Shown piece by piece: positions 1-7,700 of a stretch of DNA of 35,094 bases. The stretch is from Deltaproteobacteria bacterium. GTDB lineage: Bacteria; Desulfobacterota; GWC2-55-46. The stretch is taken from contig JAKAIQ010000001.1 in assembly GCA_021825035.1 (NCBI GenBank), positions 1-35,094 of the forward strand. Reading direction: 5' to 3'. The translations under genes were made by a program, and so were the position numbers. The first letter of the stretch is position 1. The number at the start of each line of letters is the position of its first letter. The notes beneath the pieces are model-generated. The model was given only the letters and a program-made list of their open reading frames with translations, was not told the origin of the DNA and ran no database searches.

Positions 1-272
1 AATACCGCCGCCTTATCCTTGCCTGTTCCGCCCGATGCCGCCGCCGCAGTAGCAACGCCTATCGCGGCCGGTATGAACTCCTTAAGCCCTTCCTCGATAA
101 GCTGTTTGCCGACCGGCAGGAGCACGGAAAGCACCTCGTAGGGTATGTCCTTGAGGTAATACATCACGTTCTCGGCGGCAGTAACCGTACCGTCGCCGTT
201 CGCGTCCTTAACGGGCTTGTCCCAGTTGAAAAGCCCCTTGAGCATCTCGGCACCCGCGTTCAACGTCGCCAT
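1..272 (-). CDS. Phage protein with EF-hand-like loop (C-terminus cut by window edge)
   Basis: Open frame from ATG at 272 running off the left edge, 90 codons visible. Residues 23-34 (DANGDGTVTAAE) fit the canonical 12-residue EF-hand calcium loop: D1, N3, D5, G6, V8 and E12. After it come an amphipathic region and an Ala/Gly-rich stretch with membrane-like character. It lies at the end of the leftward lysis section, immediately after the 67-codon gene (2-bp gap), so it is probably co-transcribed with the holin candidate. The EF-hand match is seen; calcium binding is inferred. Family not recognised; a lysis or membrane-associated role is only a guess from position. Confidence 0.7.
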   Translation of the reverse strand, partial: MATLNAGAEMLKGLFNWDKPVKDANGDGTVTAAENVMYYLKDIPYEVLSVLLPVGKQLIEEGLKEFIPAAIGVATAAAASGGTGKDKAAV

Positions 273-274
273 CT

Positions 275-478
275 CTACCCTCCCGTTACCCGCCGCCACA
301 TCTTCCCCAGATACCCCGGCAGGCTCCTGAAATGCCCGGTAATCCGAACGAATACGCCGGGCGTGTTATCTATTTCGCAATCTTGGCCAATCTTATTTGC
401 GTCTTCCAGATTGACCGTCGCCTCCATGCCCAGGTCCTCGCCGTCCTCGTTAAATAATTCGATACGCTTGGTCGGCAT
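275..478 (-). CDS. Small phage protein, unknown function
   Basis: A 67-residue product, acidic in the N-terminal half (FNEDGEDLG) and basic at the C-terminus (KMWRRVTGG). Its ATG overlaps the last base of the upstream 79-codon gene, which indicates translational coupling in the lysis operon. No signal peptide, membrane span or cysteine motif is visible. I do not recognise the family. The tight spacing on both sides supports it as a real gene. Confidence 0.65.
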   Translation of the reverse strand: MPTKRIELFNEDGEDLGMEATVNLEDANKIGQDCEIDNTPGVFVRITGHFRSLPGYLGKMWRRVTGG

Positions 479-717
479 TACTTCTGCCCCGCCGCTTTGT
501 CGGCATCGGAAAGTGATGCTTGCTTCGTCTGGTCCTCTGATGCAGGCGTCTTATTGGTGAAAAAACCAAGCACCACGACGGCCACGCCTGCGATTATTCC
601 TTCTACTGCCTGGCTCTGGATTATGCCGGGAATATGCACCCCGCACGTCGCGAGTATGGTGAACAGTCCGGCTATGATGCCCGTAATCGTTGTCTTTAAA
701 TCGTGATTTGCGTCCAT
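478..717 (-). CDS. Putative holin (two membrane segments)
   Basis: A 79-residue protein with a charged N-terminus (MDANHDLK), a first hydrophobic segment around residues 10-31, a short turn with HIPG, a second segment around 39-55 (GIIAGVAVVVLGFF), and a hydrophilic tail rich in K, D and Q. The size, two helices and charged tail are typical of class II-like holins. The start is preceded by a GGAGGA-like site. It sits with a transglycosylase, an HNH gene and small membrane-type genes, consistent with a lysis module. In this role it would form inner-membrane lesions that release the endolysin. The topology is seen; the holin function is inferred. Confidence 0.6.
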   Translation of the reverse strand: MDANHDLKTTITGIIAGLFTILATCGVHIPGIIQSQAVEGIIAGVAVVVLGFFTNKTPASEDQTKQASLSDADKAAGQK

Positions 718-729
718 ATTCTCCTCCTC

Positions 730-932
730 TTAATAAGGCAGTACGTTTACCGCCTTCGGCCCCCTGTCTCCGTCCATGACATCGAACTCCACCTTCTGCC
801 CTTCCGCCAGTGTCTTGCGGCCCTCGCCTGGATTATGTCGCTGAAATGGACGAACACGTCTTTCCCCTCCTCCGGTCGAATGAAGCCGAAGCCCTTCTTG
901 TCGTCAAAGAATACAACCGTTCCTTTCACCAT
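730..932 (-). pseudogene. Cold-shock protein gene with a -1 frameshift
   Basis: The first 35 codons give a clear cold-shock domain start: MVKGTVVFFDDKKGFGFI with RNP1-like KGFGFI and RNP2-like VFVHF. After DIIQA, near 819-825, the frame changes. The remaining conserved half (RKTLAEGQKVEFDV, then GPKAVNVLPY and TAA at 730-732) is in the -1 frame. One missing base in the GAGGGCC run explains it. An AAGGAGGT ribosome site precedes the ATG. Family members are about 65-70 residue single-stranded nucleic-acid chaperones, and the joined product would be about 67. Either a sequencing or assembly indel, a decayed copy, or a recoding event; no canonical slippery heptamer is present. Confidence 0.75.
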
Positions 933-1065
933 CTTTTACCTCCTTCCCCTCGTCCTCTGGCACAAACCACGGCTTTGGATTTGCCAAACTTGCCATGTTC
1001 CGGCACCACTCGCATATCGGCGTTCCGTTATTGAAACACTTTATGCAGAGTTCCGTGTCAGCCTC
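904..1065 (-). other. Zinc-ribbon reading frame after an in-frame amber codon
   Basis: Directly after the TAG of the 69-codon gene the same frame stays open for 53 codons to TGA at 904-906. It encodes a CIKC-x7-CEWC type double CxxC knuckle followed by a charged tail. No ATG, GTG or TTG lies before the first cysteine. It is therefore either an amber read-through extension of the upstream gene, a small gene that lost its start, or a fortuitous open frame. The strand, spacing and Cys pattern are seen; expression is uncertain. It overlaps the start of the frameshifted cold-shock gene. Confidence 0.35.
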
Positions 1066-1275
1066 CTACTTTGGGATCATGTGCTCAATAATCATGTCCA
1101 GCTTCTTCTCTATGCGGTCGAAGTTCTTGCCATTATTGTCAGAACACACCTTGCACGTGTCGGTGTAGACCACGCTTTTTTCCAGTTTGTCGAGCCTCTG
1201 CTTAAAACCGACGTAGGCCAGCAATGCGCCCAAGAGACTACCGCCACCGCCGTACCCTACGTTCTCAATGTTCAC
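1066..1275 (-). CDS. Small membrane-anchored coiled-coil protein
   Basis: A 69-residue product with a glycine-rich N-terminus (GYGGGGSLLGALLAYVGF) that forms one likely membrane helix. A charged helical region follows, with a CKVC pair near residues 41-44 and a heptad-like FDRIEKKLDMIIEHM end. The gene overlaps the 3' end of the upstream cold-shock gene by 11 bp and is in the lysis operon. The layout (one helix then coiled coil) resembles small phage lysis accessory proteins, but no spanin or holin assignment can be made. It ends in TAG followed by a continuous open frame. Confidence 0.65.
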   Translation of the reverse strand: MNIENVGYGGGGSLLGALLAYVGFKQRLDKLEKSVVYTDTCKVCSDNNGKNFDRIEKKLDMIIEHMIPK

Positions 1276-1489
1276 GCCAGCCGCCTTTCGCCTCCTCCGG
1301 TATGACCGCTACCGCCTTGATGCCCTTCGGGCCTTCACCGCCCTCAAACTTCACGCCCTGGCCCTCTGCCAGCGTCCTGCGGCCTCCCATTAGGATTTCC
1401 GCATGGTGGACGAAGTAATCCTTCCCGTCCTCGCCCGCTATGAAGCCATACCCTTTGCTGTCGTTGAACCACTTGACTATGCCTCGCAT
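1265..1489 (-). CDS. Cold-shock protein (CspA family)
   Basis: A 74-residue protein with an intact cold-shock domain: MRGIVKWFNDSKGYGFI holds RNP1 (KGYGFI), followed by DYFVHH for RNP2 and the conserved TLAEGQGVKFE strand. The family folds as a five-stranded OB barrel that binds single-stranded RNA or DNA and melts secondary structure. In a phage it could aid translation or antitermination. It is longer than the usual 66-70 residues by a short charged tail (EEAKGGWREH). It is one of two cold-shock genes within 600 bp; the other (730-932) is frameshifted. Confidence 0.9.
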   Translation of the reverse strand: MRGIVKWFNDSKGYGFIAGEDGKDYFVHHAEILMGGRRTLAEGQGVKFEGGEGPKGIKAVAVIPEEAKGGWREH

Positions 1490-1505
1490 CTGCCTTCAAC
1501 CTCCT

Positions 1506-1664
1506 TCACTTCACTTTTTTTAGGTTCGGGTTTGCCTTCTTCGCCGAAGCCGAAGCGTTCCTTGTGGAACTCGCGAGGATCGCACCCGCCGCCTGTTTAC
1601 TCACACCTTCCTTTTTTGCGATACTGCTCTGTACTGTCTTGAATCCCGGATGTTTCTTTGACAT
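1506..1664 (-). CDS. Small basic phage protein (KKHPGFK / KEGVSK / NPNLKKV type)
   Basis: A 52-residue ORF from ATG at 1664 to TGA at 1506-1508, preceded by a GGAGGG-like ribosome site. It is strongly basic, with a KEGVSKQAAGAIL segment and a Lys-rich C-terminus (KKANPNLKKV). The pattern resembles short Lys-rich proteins often seen in phage genomes whose function is unknown to me. It sits between the HNH and cold-shock genes in the same orientation. DNA or RNA binding would fit its charge but is inference. Confidence 0.75.
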   Translation of the reverse strand: MSKKHPGFKTVQSSIAKKEGVSKQAAGAILASSTRNASASAKKANPNLKKVK

Positions 1665-1672
1665 GTTCCCTC

Positions 1673-2017
1673 CTATGCCGAAGTCTCAACCTCGGCGGTT
1701 TTTGCTATTCGCTGTTTGTTATCGGACAGCTTTTCTTTCCACTCTCCCGCATCCTTCTCAACCTCCGGGTTGAAACCCCGGAAGTTCCCCAGGTGTCCAA
1801 CAAACAAATGGCAGTTGACTTCCTTGTTCCCTTCGCAGAGCGCTATCAGGTTGGCTGGGTCAAGCTCCTTGTCCGGGTGCAGATGGAACGGCTTTTTGTG
1901 GTGAGCCTCCAATTTCTTCTTCCCACCGCAGACCGCGCAGGTCTTACCCATGAGAAATACCTTGCGGACTTCTGGCCACTTCGATGAACGCTTATGCTCC
2001 AACGGTTTCTTGTCCAT
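1673..2017 (-). CDS. HNH endonuclease
   Basis: A 114-residue protein with the HNH core: CAVC at 27-30, the HH pair at 39-40, Asn at 56 (DPANLIALC), Cys 61, C69-H70 and a downstream GH. The cysteines would bind structural zinc and the His/Asn residues a catalytic divalent metal. Phage HNH proteins of this size nick or cut DNA and may assist terminase during packaging or act as homing enzymes. Here it lies in the lysis operon, 3 bp from the transglycosylase gene, and not beside terminase. The motif set is complete. The specific role is not determinable from sequence. Confidence 0.85.
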   Translation of the reverse strand: MDKKPLEHKRSSKWPEVRKVFLMGKTCAVCGGKKKLEAHHKKPFHLHPDKELDPANLIALCEGNKEVNCHLFVGHLGNFRGFNPEVEKDAGEWKEKLSDNKQRIAKTAEVETSA

Positions 2018-2019
2018 CC

Positions 2020-2517
2020 CTAACCCTCTTTCGCCAACTGATGATAGAAATCTAATATCCGCGAGACGTAGTTAATCGTCTGACGGGCGTTGTCGTTGCC
2101 CGTGAACTGGCGCAGGAACGGAGATACGTTGTCCCATATCCGGCTGTCCCTCTTCCCGGCCTCCGCCGCGTCCTGAGCGTCGAAGATATGCCCTTCCCCG
2201 CAGTTGTAGCCAGCGAACGCGAACTTCATGCGCTCTATCCCGTCCTCGCGTTTGAACTGTACCCAAGCCGCCGAAAGCCTCCTTACCCCGGCCTCCACGT
2301 TCTGTTCAGGGTCGAAGGCATCCGTTACCCTGAACTGCTCTATCACGGACGGCATGAGCTGCATCAGGCCCTTCGCGCCGCACGATGAGACCGCCAACGG
2401 GTTGAACGTGGACTCCTGCATTATCTGAGCCTTTATCCAGAGCCAGTCAAGGCCGCGCCACCAGCGGTTCACGGCTTGCTTTATGATGTCGTCGTACTGG
2501 TTTGTCATCTTAATCAC
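2020..2517 (-). CDS. Lytic transglycosylase endolysin (SLT domain)
   Basis: A 165-residue soluble-lytic-transglycosylase domain. The catalytic Glu is in QESTFNP (E35), followed by the GAKGLMQLMP motif (about 47-56), a FDPEQNVEAGVRRL helix, AFAGYNCGEGHI and TINYVSRIL near the end. These are the standard ES, GxxGxMQ and AYNxG blocks of goose-type/SLT enzymes, which cleave the MurNAc-GlcNAc bond of peptidoglycan to give 1,6-anhydro ends. No signal peptide is present, so release would depend on a holin such as the product of 478-717. It is the obvious endolysin of the module. Confidence 0.92.
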   Translation of the reverse strand: MIKMTNQYDDIIKQAVNRWWRGLDWLWIKAQIMQESTFNPLAVSSCGAKGLMQLMPSVIEQFRVTDAFDPEQNVEAGVRRLSAAWVQFKREDGIERMKFAFAGYNCGEGHIFDAQDAAEAGKRDSRIWDNVSPFLRQFTGNDNARQTINYVSRILDFYHQLAKEG

Positions 2518-2518
2518 C

Positions 2519-2884
2519 CTATCTCACGTTTATCCATACGTTCGCCTTCTTGCGCGGGACGGTATTCGTCTTCCTGTTGTACTGGAGAAGTATGTTGGTA
2601 GGTGCGCCCTTCGTGGTATCTATGTCGTAGTTCCACGTCTTCGCAGTAGAGTACCCCTGGAGGACGGAGTAGGACGCGCCTCCATTTGTGGATTCCTGGA
2701 TATAAACCGAGCCCGTGGTCGCGTTGTCGAACGTGCCGGATATGGACATGCGGCCGAAGCTGTCCCACGACTTTGTAAATGTCGTGGAGGCCGTCTGGTT
2801 GTTGAACACCTTGTACGGGTCGGCCATCGCCACGGACGCCGAGAGGATGAGCGTTAACACCGCCACTGATACGAGCTTTTTCAT
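2519..2884 (-). CDS. Exported protein of unknown function (signal peptide)
   Basis: I chose the ATG at 2884 over an upstream one at 2914, because GGGGAGGT lies just ahead of it and the product then begins with a classic signal peptide: MKKL, a hydrophobic core and an AMA cleavage site before DPYKV (cut after residue 21). The mature part of about 100 residues is rich in Ser, Thr, Asn and Gly with alternating beta-type patterns and looks like a compact beta-sandwich. It directly precedes the endolysin gene. An exported beta-protein in a lysis block could act in the envelope or be a superinfection or lysis factor. Function unknown. Confidence 0.75.
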   Translation of the reverse strand: MKKLVSVAVLTLILSASVAMADPYKVFNNQTASTTFTKSWDSFGRMSISGTFDNATTGSVYIQESTNGGASYSVLQGYSTAKTWNYDIDTTKGAPTNILLQYNRKTNTVPRKKANVWINVR

Positions 2885-2885
2885 T

Positions 2886-3038
2886 TTACCTCCCCTGTTT
2901 CTTTTTCTCGGCATCCTTCATGTGGAGTAGCCGTACCTGCTTTTCCGCGTTGGCCTTTGTCGAGTTCTTCGCGTGAATGCCCGATGGCCCGGCCACCTGG
3001 AATTTCCCGTTCGGTTTCTTCTTAATTGTATAGGGCAT
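2886..3038 (-). CDS. Small basic phage protein (MPYTIKKK type)
   Basis: A 50-residue ORF, ATG at 3038 and TAA at 2886-2888, one base from the start of the exported protein. The N-terminus (MPYTIKKKPNGKFQV) followed by GPSGIHAKNSTKANAEKQ and RLLHMK resembles short phage proteins with a beta-hairpin and a C-terminal helix. It is tightly coupled with the zinc-ribbon gene upstream (1-bp gap). Role unknown. Confidence 0.75.
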   Translation of the reverse strand: MPYTIKKKPNGKFQVAGPSGIHAKNSTKANAEKQVRLLHMKDAEKKKQGR

Positions 3039-3039
3039 G

Positions 3040-3141
3040 TCAACTCTCCTTTTGCTTGATAGGGATGAGCACCTCGCCGCACGCGGGGCAAATCCCCGTA
3101 TCGGGGTCGTAATGCGCTTTACGGCAGTGGGTGCAGAGCAT
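3040..3141 (-). CDS. Tiny zinc-ribbon protein (33 aa)
   Basis: ORF of 33 codons, ATG at 3141, stop TGA at 3040-3042. Two zinc knuckles are visible: CTHC at 3-6 and CPAC at 18-21, with a short spacer (YDPDTGI). The start overlaps the stop of the previous gene as TGATG, a sign of translational coupling. AAGGAGG lies just upstream inside the preceding gene. The whole protein is one zinc ribbon, so a nucleic-acid or protein-docking role is likely. Substrate of the neighbouring ATP-grasp enzyme is a speculative alternative. Confidence 0.75.
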   Translation of the reverse strand: MLCTHCRKAHYDPDTGICPACGEVLIPIKQKES

Positions 3142-3251
3142 CAGAACGCCTCCTTCTTGTCGCCGTCGCTGCACTCAGAGCACGGGGCCATGTCCATCGT
3201 CTTTCCGCCGTGCTTGCAGCCCATGCAGGGAAACTTAGAAGGTGATTCCAT
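3141..3251 (-). CDS. Tiny zinc-ribbon protein (36 aa)
   Basis: ORF of 36 codons from ATG at 3251, overlapping the 3' end of the ATP-grasp gene by 17 bp. It has two Cys pairs, CMGC (9-12) and CSEC (24-27), separated by a GGKTMDMAP loop, and ends in DKKEAF. The gene is coupled to the next one by a TGATG overlap. It is small and Cys-rich, like several genes in this phage. Function unknown; the paired CxxC strongly suggests zinc binding. Confidence 0.7.
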   Translation of the reverse strand: MESPSKFPCMGCKHGGKTMDMAPCSECSDGDKKEAF

Positions 3252-4788
3252 GTTTCTTTCCCGCCTCAATCGCCTCGTCTATTGTGTCGAAAGCATCCGC
3301 CTCGAAGGTAAGCTCTTCCCCTTTAACCATCCCCGCTCTGTCAAGACACTCTTCCTCTATCGCATCGAGATCGTCTCCCATAGCGATAACCGAGCCAACG
3401 TAACTGCCAGCGCAGTTCGGGATTACGGAATATCCCTCCTTCTCCTTCCGGCAGTTTTTGAGCATTACGAACTTGTCTATCTCGGCAGGAACCTCAACGG
3501 GTAGCCAGTGTTTTGCCGCAAAGTCGGACATCAAATTTATCTGTACGCCGAACCTGTGCTTATACTCAAAATCGATAAGCTCGCCATGTGCCAGAGACCA
3601 TACGGCATCCGAGAAGTTGGTCCATTGCTCGCAGCATATCTCGGAAGGTGGACTTGGGAACCTCGCCGTGCAGTCAAGGTAATAGGGCGTGCCATCTTTG
3701 GTTATACGAACCTCATTTGAGTACGCGCCCTGATAGCCGAGTCGCTTAAACTCCGGGGCCATCTTTTCGTGCATGTCAGCCAGTATCTTCGGCAGGGTAT
3801 CGAATACCGCGCCAGCGTATCCCTTGCCTTTTAGTTCATAGCCGACTATGGAATTTTTCGGCAGCTGACCCTCGAACTGGAACGTATCAATCCCAGTTTC
3901 AAACCCATCTATCGGGTCCTCCACCATTATCTTCAGCTTGTCGGCGGCAAGACCGTTCTCCGCCCGCTTTTGGTCGAACCAGCTATCCGACAGAAAGGCA
4001 TCCCTATACTTCGTGGTCTCCGCCGTACCGCGCCAGTAAGAAACCTTCAGGTGCTTGTCTTTCTTGTCTCTGAGGTATCGCTGAACCTCGTCAACTCCCG
4101 TCTTTACGACATCGGGGGCCGTAGCAAGACCGACCTTCTTTAGGGTGTCCTTGAGCTTAACCCTGTCCGTCTCAAGCCTCTCGGATGCAAGCGAACCAAA
4201 CACCTTATAGCCCTTGGAATGCAACCATTCCGGGAGGCTGTCATTATAAACATCGGTGAACATCACCATGTCCACTTTATCGAGGATTTTCCAGAAGCTA
4301 TCCGCCACCTCAAACTCATCGAAGCCCCGGCCTATCTCATCAAGGACTATGCGCGGCGCAGGCTCCACAACATCCAGGAAGTAATATACCTTCCCGAAGT
4401 CCCGACCGAGACGGCGCGGTACATGTTGAAACAGTCCGCGATCAACAACGAGCACCGACTTGGACGTTAAATCTATCTTAGAGATAGAATTAACGTTATT
4501 CTTATCCTTGGGATAGGATTCACGTTCCGCGTCCACGACCACCTTGCCGCGCTTCTTAAGCCAGTCGCGCTCCCGTTCCATGCCCTGAATATCGTCGAAC
4601 ACAACCTTGTCGGCCTTGTTCGCCCAAGGACGCCAGCCGTCTACCCGTTTAACGTCCGCGCTCTCGCCGGGGATATGGACCCCTTTCTTCCGGGTCCAGA
4701 ACCAGACGACGTTGCCCGTGTCCGCCATCTCTTCGGCCTTGCCGTATGCGGCACCGCTATCCGACATGAAAAGAATCTTTGAAGGCAT
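3235..4788 (-). CDS. ATP-grasp ligase-like enzyme (PurD-like)
   Basis: A 517-residue protein. Residues around 170-200 (VDMVMFTDVYNDSL, then GYKVFGS) and the following SERLETDRVKLKDTLKKVGL match the layout of the glycinamide ribonucleotide synthetase pre-ATP-grasp region, where the Lys-containing segment precedes the ATP-binding lobe. Later blocks fit the catalytic core: IMVEDPIDGFETGIDTF (ligase E-x-G-E-like strand), and YSNEVRITKDGTPYYLDCTARF resembling the E/N metal-binding strand. The family couples ATP hydrolysis to carboxylate-amine bond formation. Known PurD is about 430 residues, so this protein has an extra N-terminal domain. No other purine genes are nearby. It sits between the giant virion protein and tiny Cys-rich genes. 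Substrate unknown. Confidence 0.7.
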   Translation of the reverse strand: MPSKILFMSDSGAAYGKAEEMADTGNVVWFWTRKKGVHIPGESADVKRVDGWRPWANKADKVVFDDIQGMERERDWLKKRGKVVVDAERESYPKDKNNVNSISKIDLTSKSVLVVDRGLFQHVPRRLGRDFGKVYYFLDVVEPAPRIVLDEIGRGFDEFEVADSFWKILDKVDMVMFTDVYNDSLPEWLHSKGYKVFGSLASERLETDRVKLKDTLKKVGLATAPDVVKTGVDEVQRYLRDKKDKHLKVSYWRGTAETTKYRDAFLSDSWFDQKRAENGLAADKLKIMVEDPIDGFETGIDTFQFEGQLPKNSIVGYELKGKGYAGAVFDTLPKILADMHEKMAPEFKRLGYQGAYSNEVRITKDGTPYYLDCTARFPSPPSEICCEQWTNFSDAVWSLAHGELIDFEYKHRFGVQINLMSDFAAKHWLPVEVPAEIDKFVMLKNCRKEKEGYSVIPNCAGSYVGSVIAMGDDLDAIEEECLDRAGMVKGEELTFEADAFDTIDEAIEAGKKHGITF

Positions 4789-7700
4789 TATTGCTCCTTG
4801 TTAAGTTCTGGATACTCGCCCTTCAGTTCCTCGCGCACCTCGGCACGACCGTCTGCTATGGCGCTACTCCATGCGTCGCGTTTGTCGTCAACGCTCATCG
4901 TGTCGTATCCGGGGCTATACATAAGCTCCCGTACCTTCTGGTATGCCCTCTGTCCGCCCCTGGTAGCATATTGCTCATACTGCTCCGGCGTCAACTTCAC
5001 ACTGCCCATCTTCTGGCCTACCGGGCCGGGCATGAGGCCGATGGACACTATCTCCTTGTCCACGGGGTCGTTCGACTGAGTGGAAATCCAGACTGGAGAG
5101 ACGGCCCTGTAAAGAGCGTTCCCCTCACGCTTGAGCGGTTTTCCCCAAAGGTCGTACCGTGCAGGTAGCGTCTCGGATGCACCGGGAACTTTGCTCTTGA
5201 ACAGACTGAGCATGTCCTTTGCCTCGCGGAGATACGGGTCTTTCAGGTCCGCCACTTCCGATACCGCTCCCGGTATATAAGAGGCGGCGTAGTTCCTGAG
5301 CCAGTACCCGGCTTCATTACTGTCATGCAGGGCTTCCAGTGCGTCCCTGAGACCTTTCGAGTACGTCCTGTCGAGTGCGTTATTCCCTATGGACATGGCG
5401 ATCTTGCCGAACACGTCCTGCGCGTCCGTGACGGAAAGCTGCTTGCCCTGTACGGCGTTTATAGTGTCTACCGTCAGCGCCAGCGGGGTCGCTATCGGCT
5501 CAAGGTTGACATAAGAAAAACGAGTATCGCTCTCCGCTGTAGGCTTGATGCTTTCCGGGGCTATCCCGGCAGTCTTCTCTTTCGTGAACTTCTCTCCAGG
5601 CTTGTTCGCCGGGCTCGCCGTTATGTCTCCGCCCAAAGCCTTGAGCGTGAGATACGCGGACAGGAGCAGGGTGCTCCCAACCGTGGCCTTACCGAAACCT
5701 TCTGCCCATTCGGCCGGAGGCAGGGACTTGTACTTGATGCCGAGACGCGCAAAGTTGAGCGGCGTATGCTCAAGGCCGAATTTTAGGAGGTTTATCTGGG
5801 TATTAAAGAACGGCATTACCTCCTGCAAGGGTTTTGCGCCAAGAACCCGGATGTTTCTGACCGCCGCAACTTTCCTGCTATACGCGCCAAGATTCTGGCC
5901 GAACGTGCGGTACTTGCTTTCATCTGAGGCGCGGGACAGCATATCCTGCGGCGGGTTTTTCAAAAGTTCCGCGGACCTGCCTACGAGGGCATCGCCACGC
6001 TTCCCTTCCATAAACGCCTTCCGGTACGCAAGCGCGTGGAGTTCGGCGGTGTAGTTTATCCCTGCGAAAAAATCGGTAACCGTGCCGAATATGCGGAACG
6101 GTATGCCTATCGCTTCTCCAAGTTTCCCCTTTATCGGGGCCAGTTTCCAGCCAGACTCATCAAATATGTTCGGGTTTTTCATCCTCTCTGGGTTCTTGAG
6201 AGTGGCTAAGCCTTCTTGAGCGCCGAACCTTATCCCGTTAAGCGTGGAGGCTACCTGCCTTCCTGCTTCCGTGGCGAACACCTCCTGTGGCCGGTTCTCT
6301 ATTTTGGAGCGTACGCCCTCTACAACGCCCGCGACGCCGCGCGCGGGAGCCTTGAGCAGCAGTGCCGATGTGTCGCCAAGCGCCTTTTTTGCCCAGGATG
6401 TAGGCCGGGACAACATCGCGTTCCTGCGGATATAGAAGAGTTTGTCCCACCAGTTCGGCTCATTAAGCCCCTTTAATTCCCTGTCAATGGCTTCCGGTTT
6501 AGTCAGGTCTATGCCGCCCATGCGTTCTTGTATCTGCTGCGGGCTGAACCCTTGCCGTTTAAGCACCCTCATTACCTGCTGGACAGCCTTAATCCTGCCC
6601 TGCTCCGAAACATCGGCGGAACTGATCTTGGCCCGCCTTATGGCAAGCTCACGGGCCGTTGACGTACCCATATCGGCATCAAGTCCTATTGCCCGGACCG
6701 CCCGCGCGGTTATCTCGCGTCTCTGCTCCGGTGCCAGGTCGGGCTTGTCAAGCTCCGCCAGGTAGCCGGTAGCGAGCTCCCTGAGCCTGTGCGCGATGGA
6801 TTCCCTGGACGTGCCACTGCCGTTCATGTATTCGGACTCTATATCGCTCAGACTGAGGCCGCTCTTCCGTCCCTCGTCTATCGTGTCTATAAAGGAATGG
6901 GTCTCCTTGTTCTTCAGGTCGGGCTCAAGGACACGCCTTATCGTCTCGTAGGATGCGCTCTGGCTTCGAGGTGTCTCCATGTGCTTTACGAACGTGTCGC
7001 CGGAGGGCGTCATGCCCGTTCCGCCAACCGGGGTATAGCCGCCCATCCTGCCTTGAAGCTCCAACGTCTTAGAAAGCTTCTCTATGTCCACCTTTGACTT
7101 CGCGCCGCTCCTGAAGAGCCTGTACGTCGCGTCGAGGGGTGCCCCCCTCTGCTCGCCCTCAAGCCTGAGCATGGCAAAACGCTCGAAGTCGGCGGCCTTG
7201 ACCTCCGGGTTCTTGCTGCCGAGCGTTGCCTTCGCGGTCTCGGAGAACTTCTTTATCGCCCGCACACCGCTCGGATGCCGCTTCCCGAACTTCGCGTCCG
7301 CGTACTCGCGGTAGAGGTTGCCGAGCTTTTCGGCCGGCAGGTCGGTAAGCGATTTAATGGGCGCGGCAGCCGGGGCGACCGTCTCCTTTTGGACGGATGC
7401 CTCACTGTTGGCAGTTGTGGCCTTTGCCTTATCGAACAGGTTGGGCGCAAGGCCGCCGGTGAACAGGGACCCCTCCTCGCCCGCTTTGGCTGCCGCGCCC
7501 TCTTTCGGGCCCCTTATGGCACTACCCATCTCCGCTTGTGCGCGTTCCTTCGCAAGCTGGCCATCTGAACCTATCGGCTCGTCAAAGATGGAAGGTTTCG
7601 CCTGTTCTGCCAAAAGTGCGTCAGTTTTCTGCTTCCAATAATCTAATCCCTCGCCTGCTGCCTTATACGGCATTTCAACATTCGATGTGGCAAGAGGCCC

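Noticed and set aside
1066..1068. Recoded amber stop codon across the genome
   Set aside because: TAG ends several clear genes (for example 31631 and 34962) at positions where neighbours start, so it works as a stop here.
703..1305. 200-codon plus-strand ORF in the lysis region
   Set aside because: It runs antisense to intact cold-shock and small genes and has no recognisable features.
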